A stretch of DNA of 28,294 bases from Chloroflexota bacterium (GTDB lineage: Bacteria > Chloroflexota > Anaerolineae > Caldilineales > Caldilineaceae), in contig QEUW01000052.1 in the NCBI GenBank assembly GCA_003577005.1, positions 1 to 28,294 on the forward strand, in the 5' to 3' direction. Below the pieces are notes generated by a model, which saw only the letters and a program-made list of their open reading frames with translations, had not been told where the DNA came from and did no database searches. Position 1 is the stretch's first letter. Every line of letters begins with the position of its first letter. Positions 7,316-14,550 of the stretch are shown one piece after another. The position numbers were made by a program, and so were the translations under genes.

Positions 7316-7410
7316 TGGGTAATGCGTAATGCGTGATGTGGAATTGGCTGACCGTATGCAACGCATTACGCATCACATACCCATATCACGTATCACGCAT
7401 TACCCATTAC
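7312..7410. repeat. Heptamer-based inverted repeat between convergent genes
   Basis: The left array has units gtaatgg, gtaatgc, gtaatgc and gtgatgt (7312-7339). The right array has the complementary units gcattac and gcatcac (7363-7376) and gtatcac, gcattac and ccattac (7390-7410). The outer 17 bases (7311-7327 and 7395-7411) pair exactly. The first unit overlaps the stop codon of the plus-strand gene, and the last ends at the stop of the minus-strand phosphatase. The hairpin could act as a transcription barrier in both directions. No other content is seen between these genes. Confidence 0.85.
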
Positions 7411-7413
7411 GGA

Positions 7414-8181
7414 TTATGGATTCAACAGCCGAATCACCTCGTCGTGGATTGCGCCCGCTGTGGCTACGGCGCTCCGGCCGTGGACGGGGTCGTTCCCTTG
7501 CCAATCGGTGATCCGCCCGCCAGCGCCCTCGATGATGGGAATAAGCGCCATCAGATCCCACACTTCCAGAATCGGGTCAGTCATGATGTCGGCGCCACCG
7601 GTGGCAACCAGGTAGTACCCGTGGCAATCGCCCCAGTTGTTGTAGCGTTGGACCCGCTTGCTCAGAACCTCGAAAGCAGCGCCGTTCTGGTAGTTGAAAA
7701 CAGTCCAGTAGGGGCCGCCGGTGAGGATCGCATCTTCGATCCGTAGACAGGGGCGCACCTGGACGCGCCGGCCATTGAGCCACGTCTGTCTGCCGTCTCC
7801 CACCAGAAAGTCGTTGAGCAACGGGTGGTGGATCACCCCCAACACCGGGCGGCCATCATGCAAGAGCGCAATCAGCGTGCCAAAGAGATAACTGCCGCTG
7901 ACAAAAGCCTTGGTGCCGTCGATGGGGTCGAGCACCCACTGATACTCCGCATCCGCATTGTAATGGCCGTATTCCTCGCCTAGAATGCCATGGTCGGGGA
8001 ACTCGTCCATGATCATGCGGCGCATCGCCTCTTCGGCGCCACGGTCGGCAATGGTCACGGGGGACAGATCGGCCTTGAGTTCTACATCATACCCGGCGCG
8101 AAACCACTTGCGGATGATTTCAGCGCTGGCGCCGGCCAATCGTTGCGTAAACGGGATCAGGTCTTCAGTTGTCAGGTTCAT
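7414..8181 (-). CDS. Inositol-monophosphatase-family phosphatase, HisN-like (histidinol-phosphatase)
   Basis: The start is taken at ATG 8181 (MNLTTEDLIPF). An upstream ATG at 8226 would add 15 residues lying inside the TPR gene. The product has 255 residues, normal for the family. The metal-binding motifs are complete: GEE at about residues 68-70, DPIDGT at 85-90, and VWDLMALIPIIEGAGG with Asp at about 209. Sequence style (ADLSPVTIADRGAEEAMRR, DHGILGEEYG) is closest to the HisN branch, which removes phosphate from histidinol phosphate using Mg2+. Inositol-1-phosphate or another sugar phosphate is possible. The start overlaps the end of the upstream TPR gene by 17 bases, implying translational coupling. 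Confidence 0.85.
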   Translation of the reverse strand: MNLTTEDLIPFTQRLAGASAEIIRKWFRAGYDVELKADLSPVTIADRGAEEAMRRMIMDEFPDHGILGEEYGHYNADAEYQWVLDPIDGTKAFVSGSYLFGTLIALLHDGRPVLGVIHHPLLNDFLVGDGRQTWLNGRRVQVRPCLRIEDAILTGGPYWTVFNYQNGAAFEVLSKRVQRYNNWGDCHGYYLVATGGADIMTDPILEVWDLMALIPIIEGAGGRITDWQGNDPVHGRSAVATAGAIHDEVIRLLNP

Positions 8182-9388
8182 GGCTGGCTCGATCAGAAAC
8201 GTAGCGTTCGGTCTGGAAAAACTCAACGATCCTTTGTTGGTCTTCGTCGCTCAAGAGGTCATGGCAGTGCTGCCAGAGCTCGGCCGGGAGCTTTGTGCCT
8301 TCGGCGGCGGCCCGGCGCCGGGTCACCGCCAGGGCGAAGTCGGTGCGGGCGCTGTTGATACGGCCGCGCACCATCCATCCCAGACCGGCGAGGAAGAGGA
8401 GCACAGGTGACTGGGCGCCACCTTCCTGCAACACCCGCAAGACAGCATTCAGACCGGTGCCCTCTTTGTCACCCAGATAGAAGAAGAGCAACACGGCCTC
8501 GATAAATTCTTCATTGTTGGTCTTTTCATCGATCAGCCTGGCGGTCTGCTCCCACCGCTTGCGGGCTTCCTCGGCCTTGCCCATCCGCTTGAGCGCCACG
8601 CCATGCCAGAGGCCGGCCTGGATGGGGTGCGTTTTATCCCGCTGGATCCAGGGCAACGCCAACTCCAGTTGGTTGTGGAACATAAGCCGCGTATAGAGCA
8701 TATAGGGATGCTCGCGGTAATCTGGGTCGAGCGCGGCGGCCTGTTCAAAATGGGCAACGCCCTCCTCATAACGCCCGGCCGCGATCGCAACGATAGAGCG
8801 AAGGTTCGCCAGATAGGCAGCATCTTCATTGGGTTCCGTGTCAGTATGGCTTCCTGCCTGGCGCGCTTGTTCAACCCAGGCTGCTGCTTCGTCGATAGTC
8901 GCCTCGGCCTGTTCGTAATGCTGGAAGCGGGCATATTGCAGGGCCAGGTTGCCCCAGTCGATCAGCCGGGCGTCCGCGGCCTCGGCCAAAGTTCGCATTT
9001 GGCGCAACGCCTCATCCTCGCGAGCGGCCAGGGCGAGCACCATGGCCCGGCGCTGCTGCCATCCGCGCCGCGTATCCTCGTCCGCCTCTTGCTCCAAATG
9101 GGTGAGGGCATCAAGCGCCTCGTCATAGCGTTCGCGCTGGGTCAAATAGATGTGCAAATTGGCCGCTGCTTCTTCTTCGAGCCCTTTTAGCCGGCCATCA
9201 TTGGCGTTACGCACTTTTTCCGGCAAGCGATGCAATCCGTTTCGCACCTTTTCGTAAAGTTGAATCGCTTCATCCGCCTGGTTAGCCGCCGCCCGGTGCG
9301 CCTGGGCCAACAGATCTTCCCAACTGCCTTTGATTACGAGCGCATCTTGGGGCCGTGTCGTGGAGCTGTTGCTCATGGGTTTACTCAT
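8165..9388 (-). CDS. TPR-repeat protein
   Basis: The product has 407 residues without signal peptide or membrane segment. The helical repeats have TPR spacing and signature residues: YDEALDALTHLEQEA, LIDWGNLALQYARFQHYEQAEATIDEA, LRSIVAIAAGRYEEGVAHFEQAAALDPDY and WHGVALKRMGKAEEARKRWEQ. A more hydrophobic helical region follows (SPVLLFLAGLGWMVRGRINSA). The likely role is protein-protein scaffolding in the cytoplasm; the partner is unknown. The start at ATG 9388 has no strong ribosome site, and ATG 9376 is an alternative. A large stem-loop (9402-9445) stands just before the start. It overlaps the HisN-like gene downstream. Confidence 0.75.
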   Translation of the reverse strand: MSKPMSNSSTTRPQDALVIKGSWEDLLAQAHRAAANQADEAIQLYEKVRNGLHRLPEKVRNANDGRLKGLEEEAAANLHIYLTQRERYDEALDALTHLEQEADEDTRRGWQQRRAMVLALAAREDEALRQMRTLAEAADARLIDWGNLALQYARFQHYEQAEATIDEAAAWVEQARQAGSHTDTEPNEDAAYLANLRSIVAIAAGRYEEGVAHFEQAAALDPDYREHPYMLYTRLMFHNQLELALPWIQRDKTHPIQAGLWHGVALKRMGKAEEARKRWEQTARLIDEKTNNEEFIEAVLLFFYLGDKEGTGLNAVLRVLQEGGAQSPVLLFLAGLGWMVRGRINSARTDFALAVTRRRAAAEGTKLPAELWQHCHDLLSDEDQQRIVEFFQTERYVSDRASHEPDN

Positions 9389-9401
9389 TCAGTACAATGG
9401 C

Positions 9402-9445
9402 GGTGATGCCGTGTGGGACTGGTGGCAGTCCCGCACGGCATCACC
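9402..9445. repeat. 19-bp inverted repeat with 6-base loop
   Basis: Arms 9402-9420 (ggtgatgccgtgtgggact) and 9427-9445 match in reverse complement with one G/T-type mismatch. The loop is ggtggc. It lies between the end of the SH3b/propeller gene and the start of the TPR gene on the minus strand, 13 bases before the latter's ATG. There is no T-run. It could reduce read-through, affect initiation of the TPR gene, or be an interspersed palindrome. Confidence 0.85.
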
Positions 9446-9498
9446 TGGTCAAGTGTTCGCTTGTAAAGAGTTTACCATTGTCGGCGTATGCGACGCAA

Positions 9499-12033
9499 CT
9501 ACCGGCCCCAATCGACGGCCTGTTCCAACACATAGCGGTAGTCGATGGGAAGATCGATAGGAAGCGGGCGCTGGTTGCCGCCATCTGCATCCATGACCCA
9601 GACTCGCCAACGCCCGGCTTCGTGATTCTCTTCACGGTTGCTCAAAAAGACGATATGCCGGCCATCGGGGCTCCACGCCGGCGCCACATTGCTGGGAATT
9701 TGGTCCACTAATGTCGTTCGAGGCTGGGTGAGCGCCACCAGGCCACTGCCGTCGGAGTTGACGGCGAAAATCTGCCAGTGGCTTCCCCGGCGCTGGTGAA
9801 AGACGATCCGCCCGCCATCAGGCGAGACGTCAGGGTCATGCATGTAGTAATCAAAGAACACCTGTCTGGTCTCGGCATCGGGGCTGTCACTGGTCTTTTG
9901 GATCCCGGCGCTTGATTGGTAGACGATCCCGCCAGCCGACCAGTCGGGCGCCTGGGCGCTGTTGAGCGCCGCCAGATCACGGTATCCATTGCCGTCGACC
10001 TCGACACGAGCGATCATGTAGTTGGGCCTCTCCACCCGGTCGAACTGGTTGAGAATTCTGGATTTGATCGAGTCTGTAATCTCTTCCGCCAACTCCTCCT
10101 GGCAGGCCTCATCACACTCTTCAGGTATCAGCTCCTCTGGCAATTCGATGTCGGGAACGTCTGAAACCAGTTGCGCATCGGACGGGCACAGGCCGCCAAA
10201 GCCCAGGTCCCGGCACTTGTACGAGCCATCCGAACGGCTGAAGACGAGCCCCTGACCATCTGGGCTCCACTTGGGCGAACGCAGACCGGGGCGCTCGTTG
10301 AAGACCATCCGCTCGTTAGAGCCATCGACACCGATGACATAAATACTGTCATTGCGCACAAAGGCAATCTGGCTGCCGTCGGGGCTGAGCGCCGGGTCTA
10401 GCCCGCTGGTGACAGGTCGCAGCACACCGCTTGCCAGGTCGTACAGATAAAAGGTGCCACCCGGGCTGGTCTGCACCACCAGTTTGCCGTTCAGCCCGGT
10501 AGGTGCTGTCCGTTGGGCAACTGGCTGCGAATTGCCACTTGAATTGGTAGCCGCACGTTCCACTGTCACTTCCGGGGCCGGCTCGTCTGCCGGCGCCGCA
10601 GGTGGGACGGGGGTAGCTGTCGGTTGCACCGGTTCGCTGCTCACCTGGTCAGAGATGGGCAGGTTGACCAACGGCTCAGAGAGCTCGATAAACTCGGCGC
10701 TCACCCAGCCGAAGCCGTCCGGCGCCTCCGCCACTTCGATCTGTACCCAGGTGCCAGGGCCATTGCGACCGATCGCCACAAAGACTTCGTTGGGCAGCGC
10801 CTTCTCGACGATCGGATAGTTGGTGCCAGGGCCCGCGCGAACATTGAGACGCGACCCGGTCAGGGCGATGCGCGCGGTTGGGCGCCCATCGGCTTCGGGC
10901 GTGGGCCGCCGGGTAGCGGTAGCCGGCACAGTAGGGCTAGCGGGCGCCTCTTCGCCGTCCTCCCCGGCCGGTGTCTCTTCTGCGACAACCGTATCCGTCA
11001 GTGTGGTTGTGGTCGTGACCGCAGTGGCAGGCGCTTCAGCTTCCACCGGGGTATCATCAGCGGTCGCGGGCGCCGCTGCGGCTTCTGCCCCTTGCACGGG
11101 CAGACCACGCACGTTAAAGACGACAACGTCGTTCGTCGAGACCCAACCGGCTGTGCCGGTGGCCGTCTGCACATAGAGCCAGGCGCCATCACCGCTGCGC
11201 GCCTGGGCGGTGAGGGCTGTACCGACCGCCAGACGCTGCGCCGGGTCTGTCCCTGGCTCATCGTACAAATTGGCCCCACCGGCTCCCACGACGGCAATAA
11301 TTTCGGTCTGCGCCATAGCCACCAGCGCCGGCGTCGATGTGTTGGTGGGCACCGGCGTCGGCGATGGGCTGGGCGACGGCGTTGGTGACGGACTGGGCGA
11401 CGGTGTAGCGGTCGGGGTAGGCAGCGGGGTTGCCGTTTCAGTTGGCGTAGCCGTTGCCGGGGGGTTTGTCGGTGTAGCCGTCGCAGCAACCGCTGCGGGT
11501 GTTGTGGCCGTCACGACCTCTGTTGCCGTCACCGCTTGCGTGTCGGTGAGCGGGGCTGATGGCGATTCAACGGGTGTAGCGCTCTCGGACTGGGCCATAT
11601 CAGCCATGACAGGTAATTGATCCGTGCCAAAGACGACCAGACGCCCGGCCTCGACCCAGCCTGGTGTACGGTCATCCAGATAGACGAGGACCCACTGGTT
11701 GTCGGCTGTGCGACCGATGGCGGTGAGGGTGGTGCCGGGCGCCAGCGTGCGCACCACATCGCCATCCGGCGCGCTATAGAAATCAGCCGACTGGGCGCCC
11801 ACCACAGCCAGTTTACCCGGAAGCGCCTGTTGGACCCCTTGTGCGTTACTGCCGGTCAGAGCCAAGATGCTTGCGCTGCCAAGCCAGGTAATTGTGACCA
11901 GGAGAACAATGGCGGCCACCAAGATAAAGGGGCGGTTGCCCTGACTCCAACCGCCAAGCCAGGTGCGGCCTCTTGCCAGCAGGGAAATCACTTTTGCGCG
12001 CATTTGATTCAAGCTCACAGTTGTTTTCTGCAC
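9499..12033 (-). CDS. Membrane-anchored protein with three SH3b domains and TolB-like beta-propeller
   Basis: The 844-residue frame starts at GTG 12033; ATG 12003 (MRAKVIS) is an equally plausible start, as neither has a clear ribosome site. One membrane helix lies at about 36-58. Three bacterial SH3-like domains follow at about 73-137, 245-308 and 386-452, each with the GxxLTAxxR...WxxV...GWV pattern; the third has LNVRAGPGTNYPIV. They are separated by Thr/Pro/Ser linkers. Residues 513-844 hold a propeller with blade motifs LSPDGSQIAF, WSPDGQGLVF, VSPDGGRIVF and WSPDGRHIVF. The blade before a Cys-containing acidic insert (about 605-650) is interrupted. All of this should lie outside the cell and may bind peptidoglycan or surface polymers. 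The target is unknown. Confidence 0.85.
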   Translation of the reverse strand: MQKTTVSLNQMRAKVISLLARGRTWLGGWSQGNRPFILVAAIVLLVTITWLGSASILALTGSNAQGVQQALPGKLAVVGAQSADFYSAPDGDVVRTLAPGTTLTAIGRTADNQWVLVYLDDRTPGWVEAGRLVVFGTDQLPVMADMAQSESATPVESPSAPLTDTQAVTATEVVTATTPAAVAATATPTNPPATATPTETATPLPTPTATPSPSPSPTPSPSPSPTPVPTNTSTPALVAMAQTEIIAVVGAGGANLYDEPGTDPAQRLAVGTALTAQARSGDGAWLYVQTATGTAGWVSTNDVVVFNVRGLPVQGAEAAAAPATADDTPVEAEAPATAVTTTTTLTDTVVAEETPAGEDGEEAPASPTVPATATRRPTPEADGRPTARIALTGSRLNVRAGPGTNYPIVEKALPNEVFVAIGRNGPGTWVQIEVAEAPDGFGWVSAEFIELSEPLVNLPISDQVSSEPVQPTATPVPPAAPADEPAPEVTVERAATNSSGNSQPVAQRTAPTGLNGKLVVQTSPGGTFYLYDLASGVLRPVTSGLDPALSPDGSQIAFVRNDSIYVIGVDGSNERMVFNERPGLRSPKWSPDGQGLVFSRSDGSYKCRDLGFGGLCPSDAQLVSDVPDIELPEELIPEECDEACQEELAEEITDSIKSRILNQFDRVERPNYMIARVEVDGNGYRDLAALNSAQAPDWSAGGIVYQSSAGIQKTSDSPDAETRQVFFDYYMHDPDVSPDGGRIVFHQRRGSHWQIFAVNSDGSGLVALTQPRTTLVDQIPSNVAPAWSPDGRHIVFLSNREENHEAGRWRVWVMDADGGNQRPLPIDLPIDYRYVLEQAVDWGR

Positions 12034-12348
12034 TTGCGGTATCGGATTAAGAAATCTCAGTTCAACAAAAACGATAAATCTGGCTCACCAGCACTAGGAC
12101 ATCAACCAGCAGCATTTGTTGTGCCTATTTTTCTGTACGGCTTTTTAGCCCAAAGGTTTTATGGCTCCGCTTTCAGGTTCTACCGAAGCGGCGACTTGCC
12201 AGAGAAAACTTGAGCACGTTGCCAGCATTTTTGACCAGCTCCACTACTAACACACTCTCTCCAACGCGACAAATGTGCTGACTCACACGTAAAGATGAAT
12301 CGGTTCACAATCCCGTTATAATGCACTTGTGGATTGGCCCAAGAACTT
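12034..12348. other. Intergenic region between divergent genes
   Basis: These bases separate the minus-strand SH3b/propeller gene from the TetR promoter. I see a small hairpin-like ggctttttagccc at about 12139, and an isolated TATAAT at about 12317 without a matching -35 box. I could not find a convincing promoter for the minus-strand gene, and there is no open frame worth calling. Confidence 0.5.
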
Positions 12349-12377
12349 TTGACAAATCAGTCCACCCATTTTATAAT
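12349..12377 (+). promoter_or_regulatory. Consensus sigma-70-type promoter of the tetR-efflux operon
   Basis: TTGACA (12349-12354), a 17-base spacer, and TATAAT (12372-12377) match the housekeeping consensus perfectly. The -10 box is 97 bases before the chosen TetR start codon. The operator palindrome begins inside the -10 box. Confidence 0.85.
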
Positions 12378-12400
12378 CGACCGAACGTTCGGTCGGTTAT
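12373..12400. promoter_or_regulatory. TetR-type operator palindrome overlapping the -10 box
   Basis: The core cgaccgaacgttcggtcg (12378-12395) is a perfect 18-bp palindrome. With one mismatched pair, it extends to 28 bp (12373-12400) through flanking ataa/ttat. It covers the -10 box and the expected transcription start, the usual placement for repression by a TetR dimer. The regulator encoded 75 bases downstream is the natural ligand, giving negative autoregulation of the operon. Confidence 0.8.
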
Positions 12401-12474
12401 CCGCCCTTCCATTATCGAGCATAGCCGCTGGCCTGTCAAGTTGGGTGGAGAATAGAAGATTCTGTTCAAATCAA

Positions 12475-13152
12475 ATGAGTGAACTGGCAATTACGCCCCA
12501 AAAAGAGGCTATCCTAGACGCCGCTCAAGAGTTGTTCGCCCGCCACGGGTTCGAGGGGCTCTCGATCCGAAACTTGGCTACTCAGTGCGGGCTGGCCAAG
12601 GCCACCATCTACCATCACTTCCGCGACAAGCAAGACATCTTTATGAGTGTGCTCGAGCGGGATGTCAGCCATGTTCACACGCAGATTTTGAACGCGGCCG
12701 CCAACGAGCACGATGCGCTCAACAAGCTGCGGATGGTGATCCATACCTATTGTCGTCTCATCAGCGAGCGCCGCTCTGTTGTGCTTACTACCCTGCGCGA
12801 AATCACTGGCATGGAAGCCAAGTTACGCCGCTTCACCCAGGTCAACCGCGAGGTCTTTCTGGGGCCGCTGGCGGAGATCATCCAGCAGGGCATCGATGAG
12901 GGCGTGTTCCGCCCCGTGGACACCGAGATGAGCGCGCTCTGTCTATTGGGGATGCTCCATGCCTTTGTCACCTTCCAGTTGATCGTCCAGGACAGAGAGA
13001 TCGGCAGCGACGTGGCCGAGCATGTCCTTCAACTCTTTTTATACGGAATTGGCCGGGAGTGCAGTCAGGCAACTCTCAAATCAGGCCATCCAGGAGGCAA
13101 TTCAGTGCCCTCCTATCCATCGAGTCTATCGGATGATCAGAAGTCCGGTTAA
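12475..13152 (+). CDS. TetR-family transcriptional regulator
   Basis: The start is placed at ATG 12475 (MSELAITPQKEAIL), because the upstream part of the open frame contains the promoter and operator. The product has 225 residues. The N-terminal DNA-binding domain is typical: ILDAAQELFARHGFEGLSIRNLATQCGLAKATIYHHFRDKQ at about residues 13-53, with the recognition helix in GLAKATIYHHF. The C-terminal ligand and dimer domain is helical. A polar tail of about 25 residues (SGHPGGNSVPSYPSS) is unusual and probably disordered. The gene is first in an operon with the adaptor (18 bases downstream) and the RND pump, so it probably senses a pump substrate. Confidence 0.93.
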   Translation: MSELAITPQKEAILDAAQELFARHGFEGLSIRNLATQCGLAKATIYHHFRDKQDIFMSVLERDVSHVHTQILNAAANEHDALNKLRMVIHTYCRLISERRSVVLTTLREITGMEAKLRRFTQVNREVFLGPLAEIIQQGIDEGVFRPVDTEMSALCLLGMLHAFVTFQLIVQDREIGSDVAEHVLQLFLYGIGRECSQATLKSGHPGGNSVPSYPSSLSDDQKSG

Positions 13153-13170
13153 TCAAGGTCGAGGTTCTGC

Positions 13171-14484
13171 ATGAGTTGGTTTCGCACTCCTTTACGTTCC
13201 GGCTGGATGAGCGGGCTCGTTGCTGGCGCCCTCATTGGCCTTTTGTCCAGTTGTTCGTTCACTACGCCTGGTCCTACGCCGACGCCGGTGAGCCTGCCCA
13301 CTTATGCACCGGGTGCGACGGCCGGGTCTACCCCCCAGGCAACGGCCACCAGCGCAACCGCCACACCTGGCTCAGCAGCGCCAGACGAAACGGCGCCAGA
13401 GACTATAGACGCCAACGCTGCACCGGCTGAAGCAGTGCCAGCCAGCGCAGCGGTTGATATAGCGAGCGCCGCGCCTGCACCGGCTGGCGCCATTCTCTAC
13501 AGCGGTGAAATTGTGGCCTACCAGCAGGTCAACGTGGTGGCCGAGGTCTCGGGCCAGGTGCTTGAACTCATGGTCGATGTGGGCACGCGCGTCGCCGCCG
13601 GTGACCCGGTCATTCGCATCGACAGCACTATTCTCGAAGCCCAACGCGCCCAGGCACTGGCAGGGCTGGAGGCGGCCAAGGCGCAATACGATCTGTTGGT
13701 GTCGGAAGCCGGCGACGCCGATATTGCCGCTGCCCGCGCTGCCGTCGCCGCCGCCAACGCCGCCTACCAGCGCGCCATCGAGGGCATCACCGACGAAGAC
13801 CGCCGGCTGGCGGAAAGCCAGTTGCGGTTGGCGCAGGCTGCGGTCACGACGGCTCAGGCGGCGTACAACGAAGTGCGTTGGATGCCCAATATCGGCGCCA
13901 TGCCGCAGAGTCTCCAACTGCAACAGGCAACGCTTCAGGTCGAAGCCGCCCAGGCGCAGTACGACAAAGCGGTCAAAGGCGCAACGCAAGATGTGATCGC
14001 CGGCGCCTATGCCCAGTTGGCCCAGGCCCGCGCCCAGCTCCAGCGGCTGGAAGAAGGGGCCAAGCCGGAACAGATCCAGTCTGCCCAGGCGCAAGTCAAC
14101 CAGGCGGAAACTGCTCTTTATCTGGCGCAGGTGCAACTCAGCAAAGCCACCGTGCGTTCGCCCATCGATGGCGTCGTCTCGCGCGTCACAACCTCAGCCG
14201 GCTCGATGGCCGCCCCGGGTGCGCCGCTGCTAGTCATCCTCTCCAACGAGGTGAAGATCAATATCCCGGTTGAAGAGACACGCCTGAGCACCCTGCGCAT
14301 CGGCCAGCCGACGCGCGTGCGCGTCGACGCTTACCCCGACCGCGTCTTCAATGGAACGGTGGACATCATCGCACCAGAGCTAGACTCGGCGACTCGCACC
14401 GTCCAGGTAACGATTCGCCCACAGGACGAGGGGCGGCTGCTGGCGCCGGGCATGTCGGCGACGGTGGAATTGCTGGAAAACTAG
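13171..14484 (+). CDS. HlyD/RND periplasmic-adaptor-type lipoprotein (membrane fusion protein)
   Basis: The start ATG 13171 has GAGG eight bases upstream. The product has 437 residues. The N-terminal signal ends in a lipobox, LLSSC, with lipidated cysteine at about 28. A Thr/Pro/Ala-rich linker runs to about residue 108. The first half of the barrel-sandwich (lipoyl) domain is at about 112-150 (VAEVSGQVLELMVDVGTRV). A long alpha-helical hairpin rich in Ala and Gln covers about 150-322. The second lipoyl half begins at about 325 (ATVRSPIDGVVSRV), followed by the beta-barrel domain to the end (GMSATVELLEN). It should couple to the RND pump encoded next. The long tether before the adaptor fold is notable for an organism that probably lacks a standard outer membrane. 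Confidence 0.93.
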   Translation: MSWFRTPLRSGWMSGLVAGALIGLLSSCSFTTPGPTPTPVSLPTYAPGATAGSTPQATATSATATPGSAAPDETAPETIDANAAPAEAVPASAAVDIASAAPAPAGAILYSGEIVAYQQVNVVAEVSGQVLELMVDVGTRVAAGDPVIRIDSTILEAQRAQALAGLEAAKAQYDLLVSEAGDADIAAARAAVAAANAAYQRAIEGITDEDRRLAESQLRLAQAAVTTAQAAYNEVRWMPNIGAMPQSLQLQQATLQVEAAQAQYDKAVKGATQDVIAGAYAQLAQARAQLQRLEEGAKPEQIQSAQAQVNQAETALYLAQVQLSKATVRSPIDGVVSRVTTSAGSMAAPGAPLLVILSNEVKINIPVEETRLSTLRIGQPTRVRVDAYPDRVFNGTVDIIAPELDSATRTVQVTIRPQDEGRLLAPGMSATVELLEN

Positions 14485-14485
14485 C

Positions 14486-14530
14486 GAACGCAGAACGCAG
14501 AACAGGGATTCGTTTTTCGGTTTCCTGTTT
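14486..14530. repeat. Heptamer repeat and weak stem-loop between adaptor and pump genes
   Basis: Three consecutive heptamers gaacgca, gaacgca and gaacagg run from 14486 to 14506. The last pairs with cctgttt (14524-14530) through one G-T pair, with a loop containing ttttt. It lies in the 66-base gap between the adaptor and pump genes. It might tune expression of the pump relative to the adaptor, but this is unproven. Confidence 0.6.
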
Positions 14531-14550
14531 CGAGCCGGGAGCATATTTGG

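Noticed and set aside
10624..11388. A 254-codon plus-strand frame opposite the SH3b/propeller gene.
   Set aside because: It arises from the Thr/Pro-rich linker composition and has an Arg/Gly-rich, non-protein-like sequence.
11300..11560. Short periodic ggcgacgg/ggcgtcgg runs that might look like a repeat array or CRISPR.
   Set aside because: They are codon-level repeats of Thr/Pro/Ser linkers in the SH3b/propeller protein, without conserved repeats and unique spacers.
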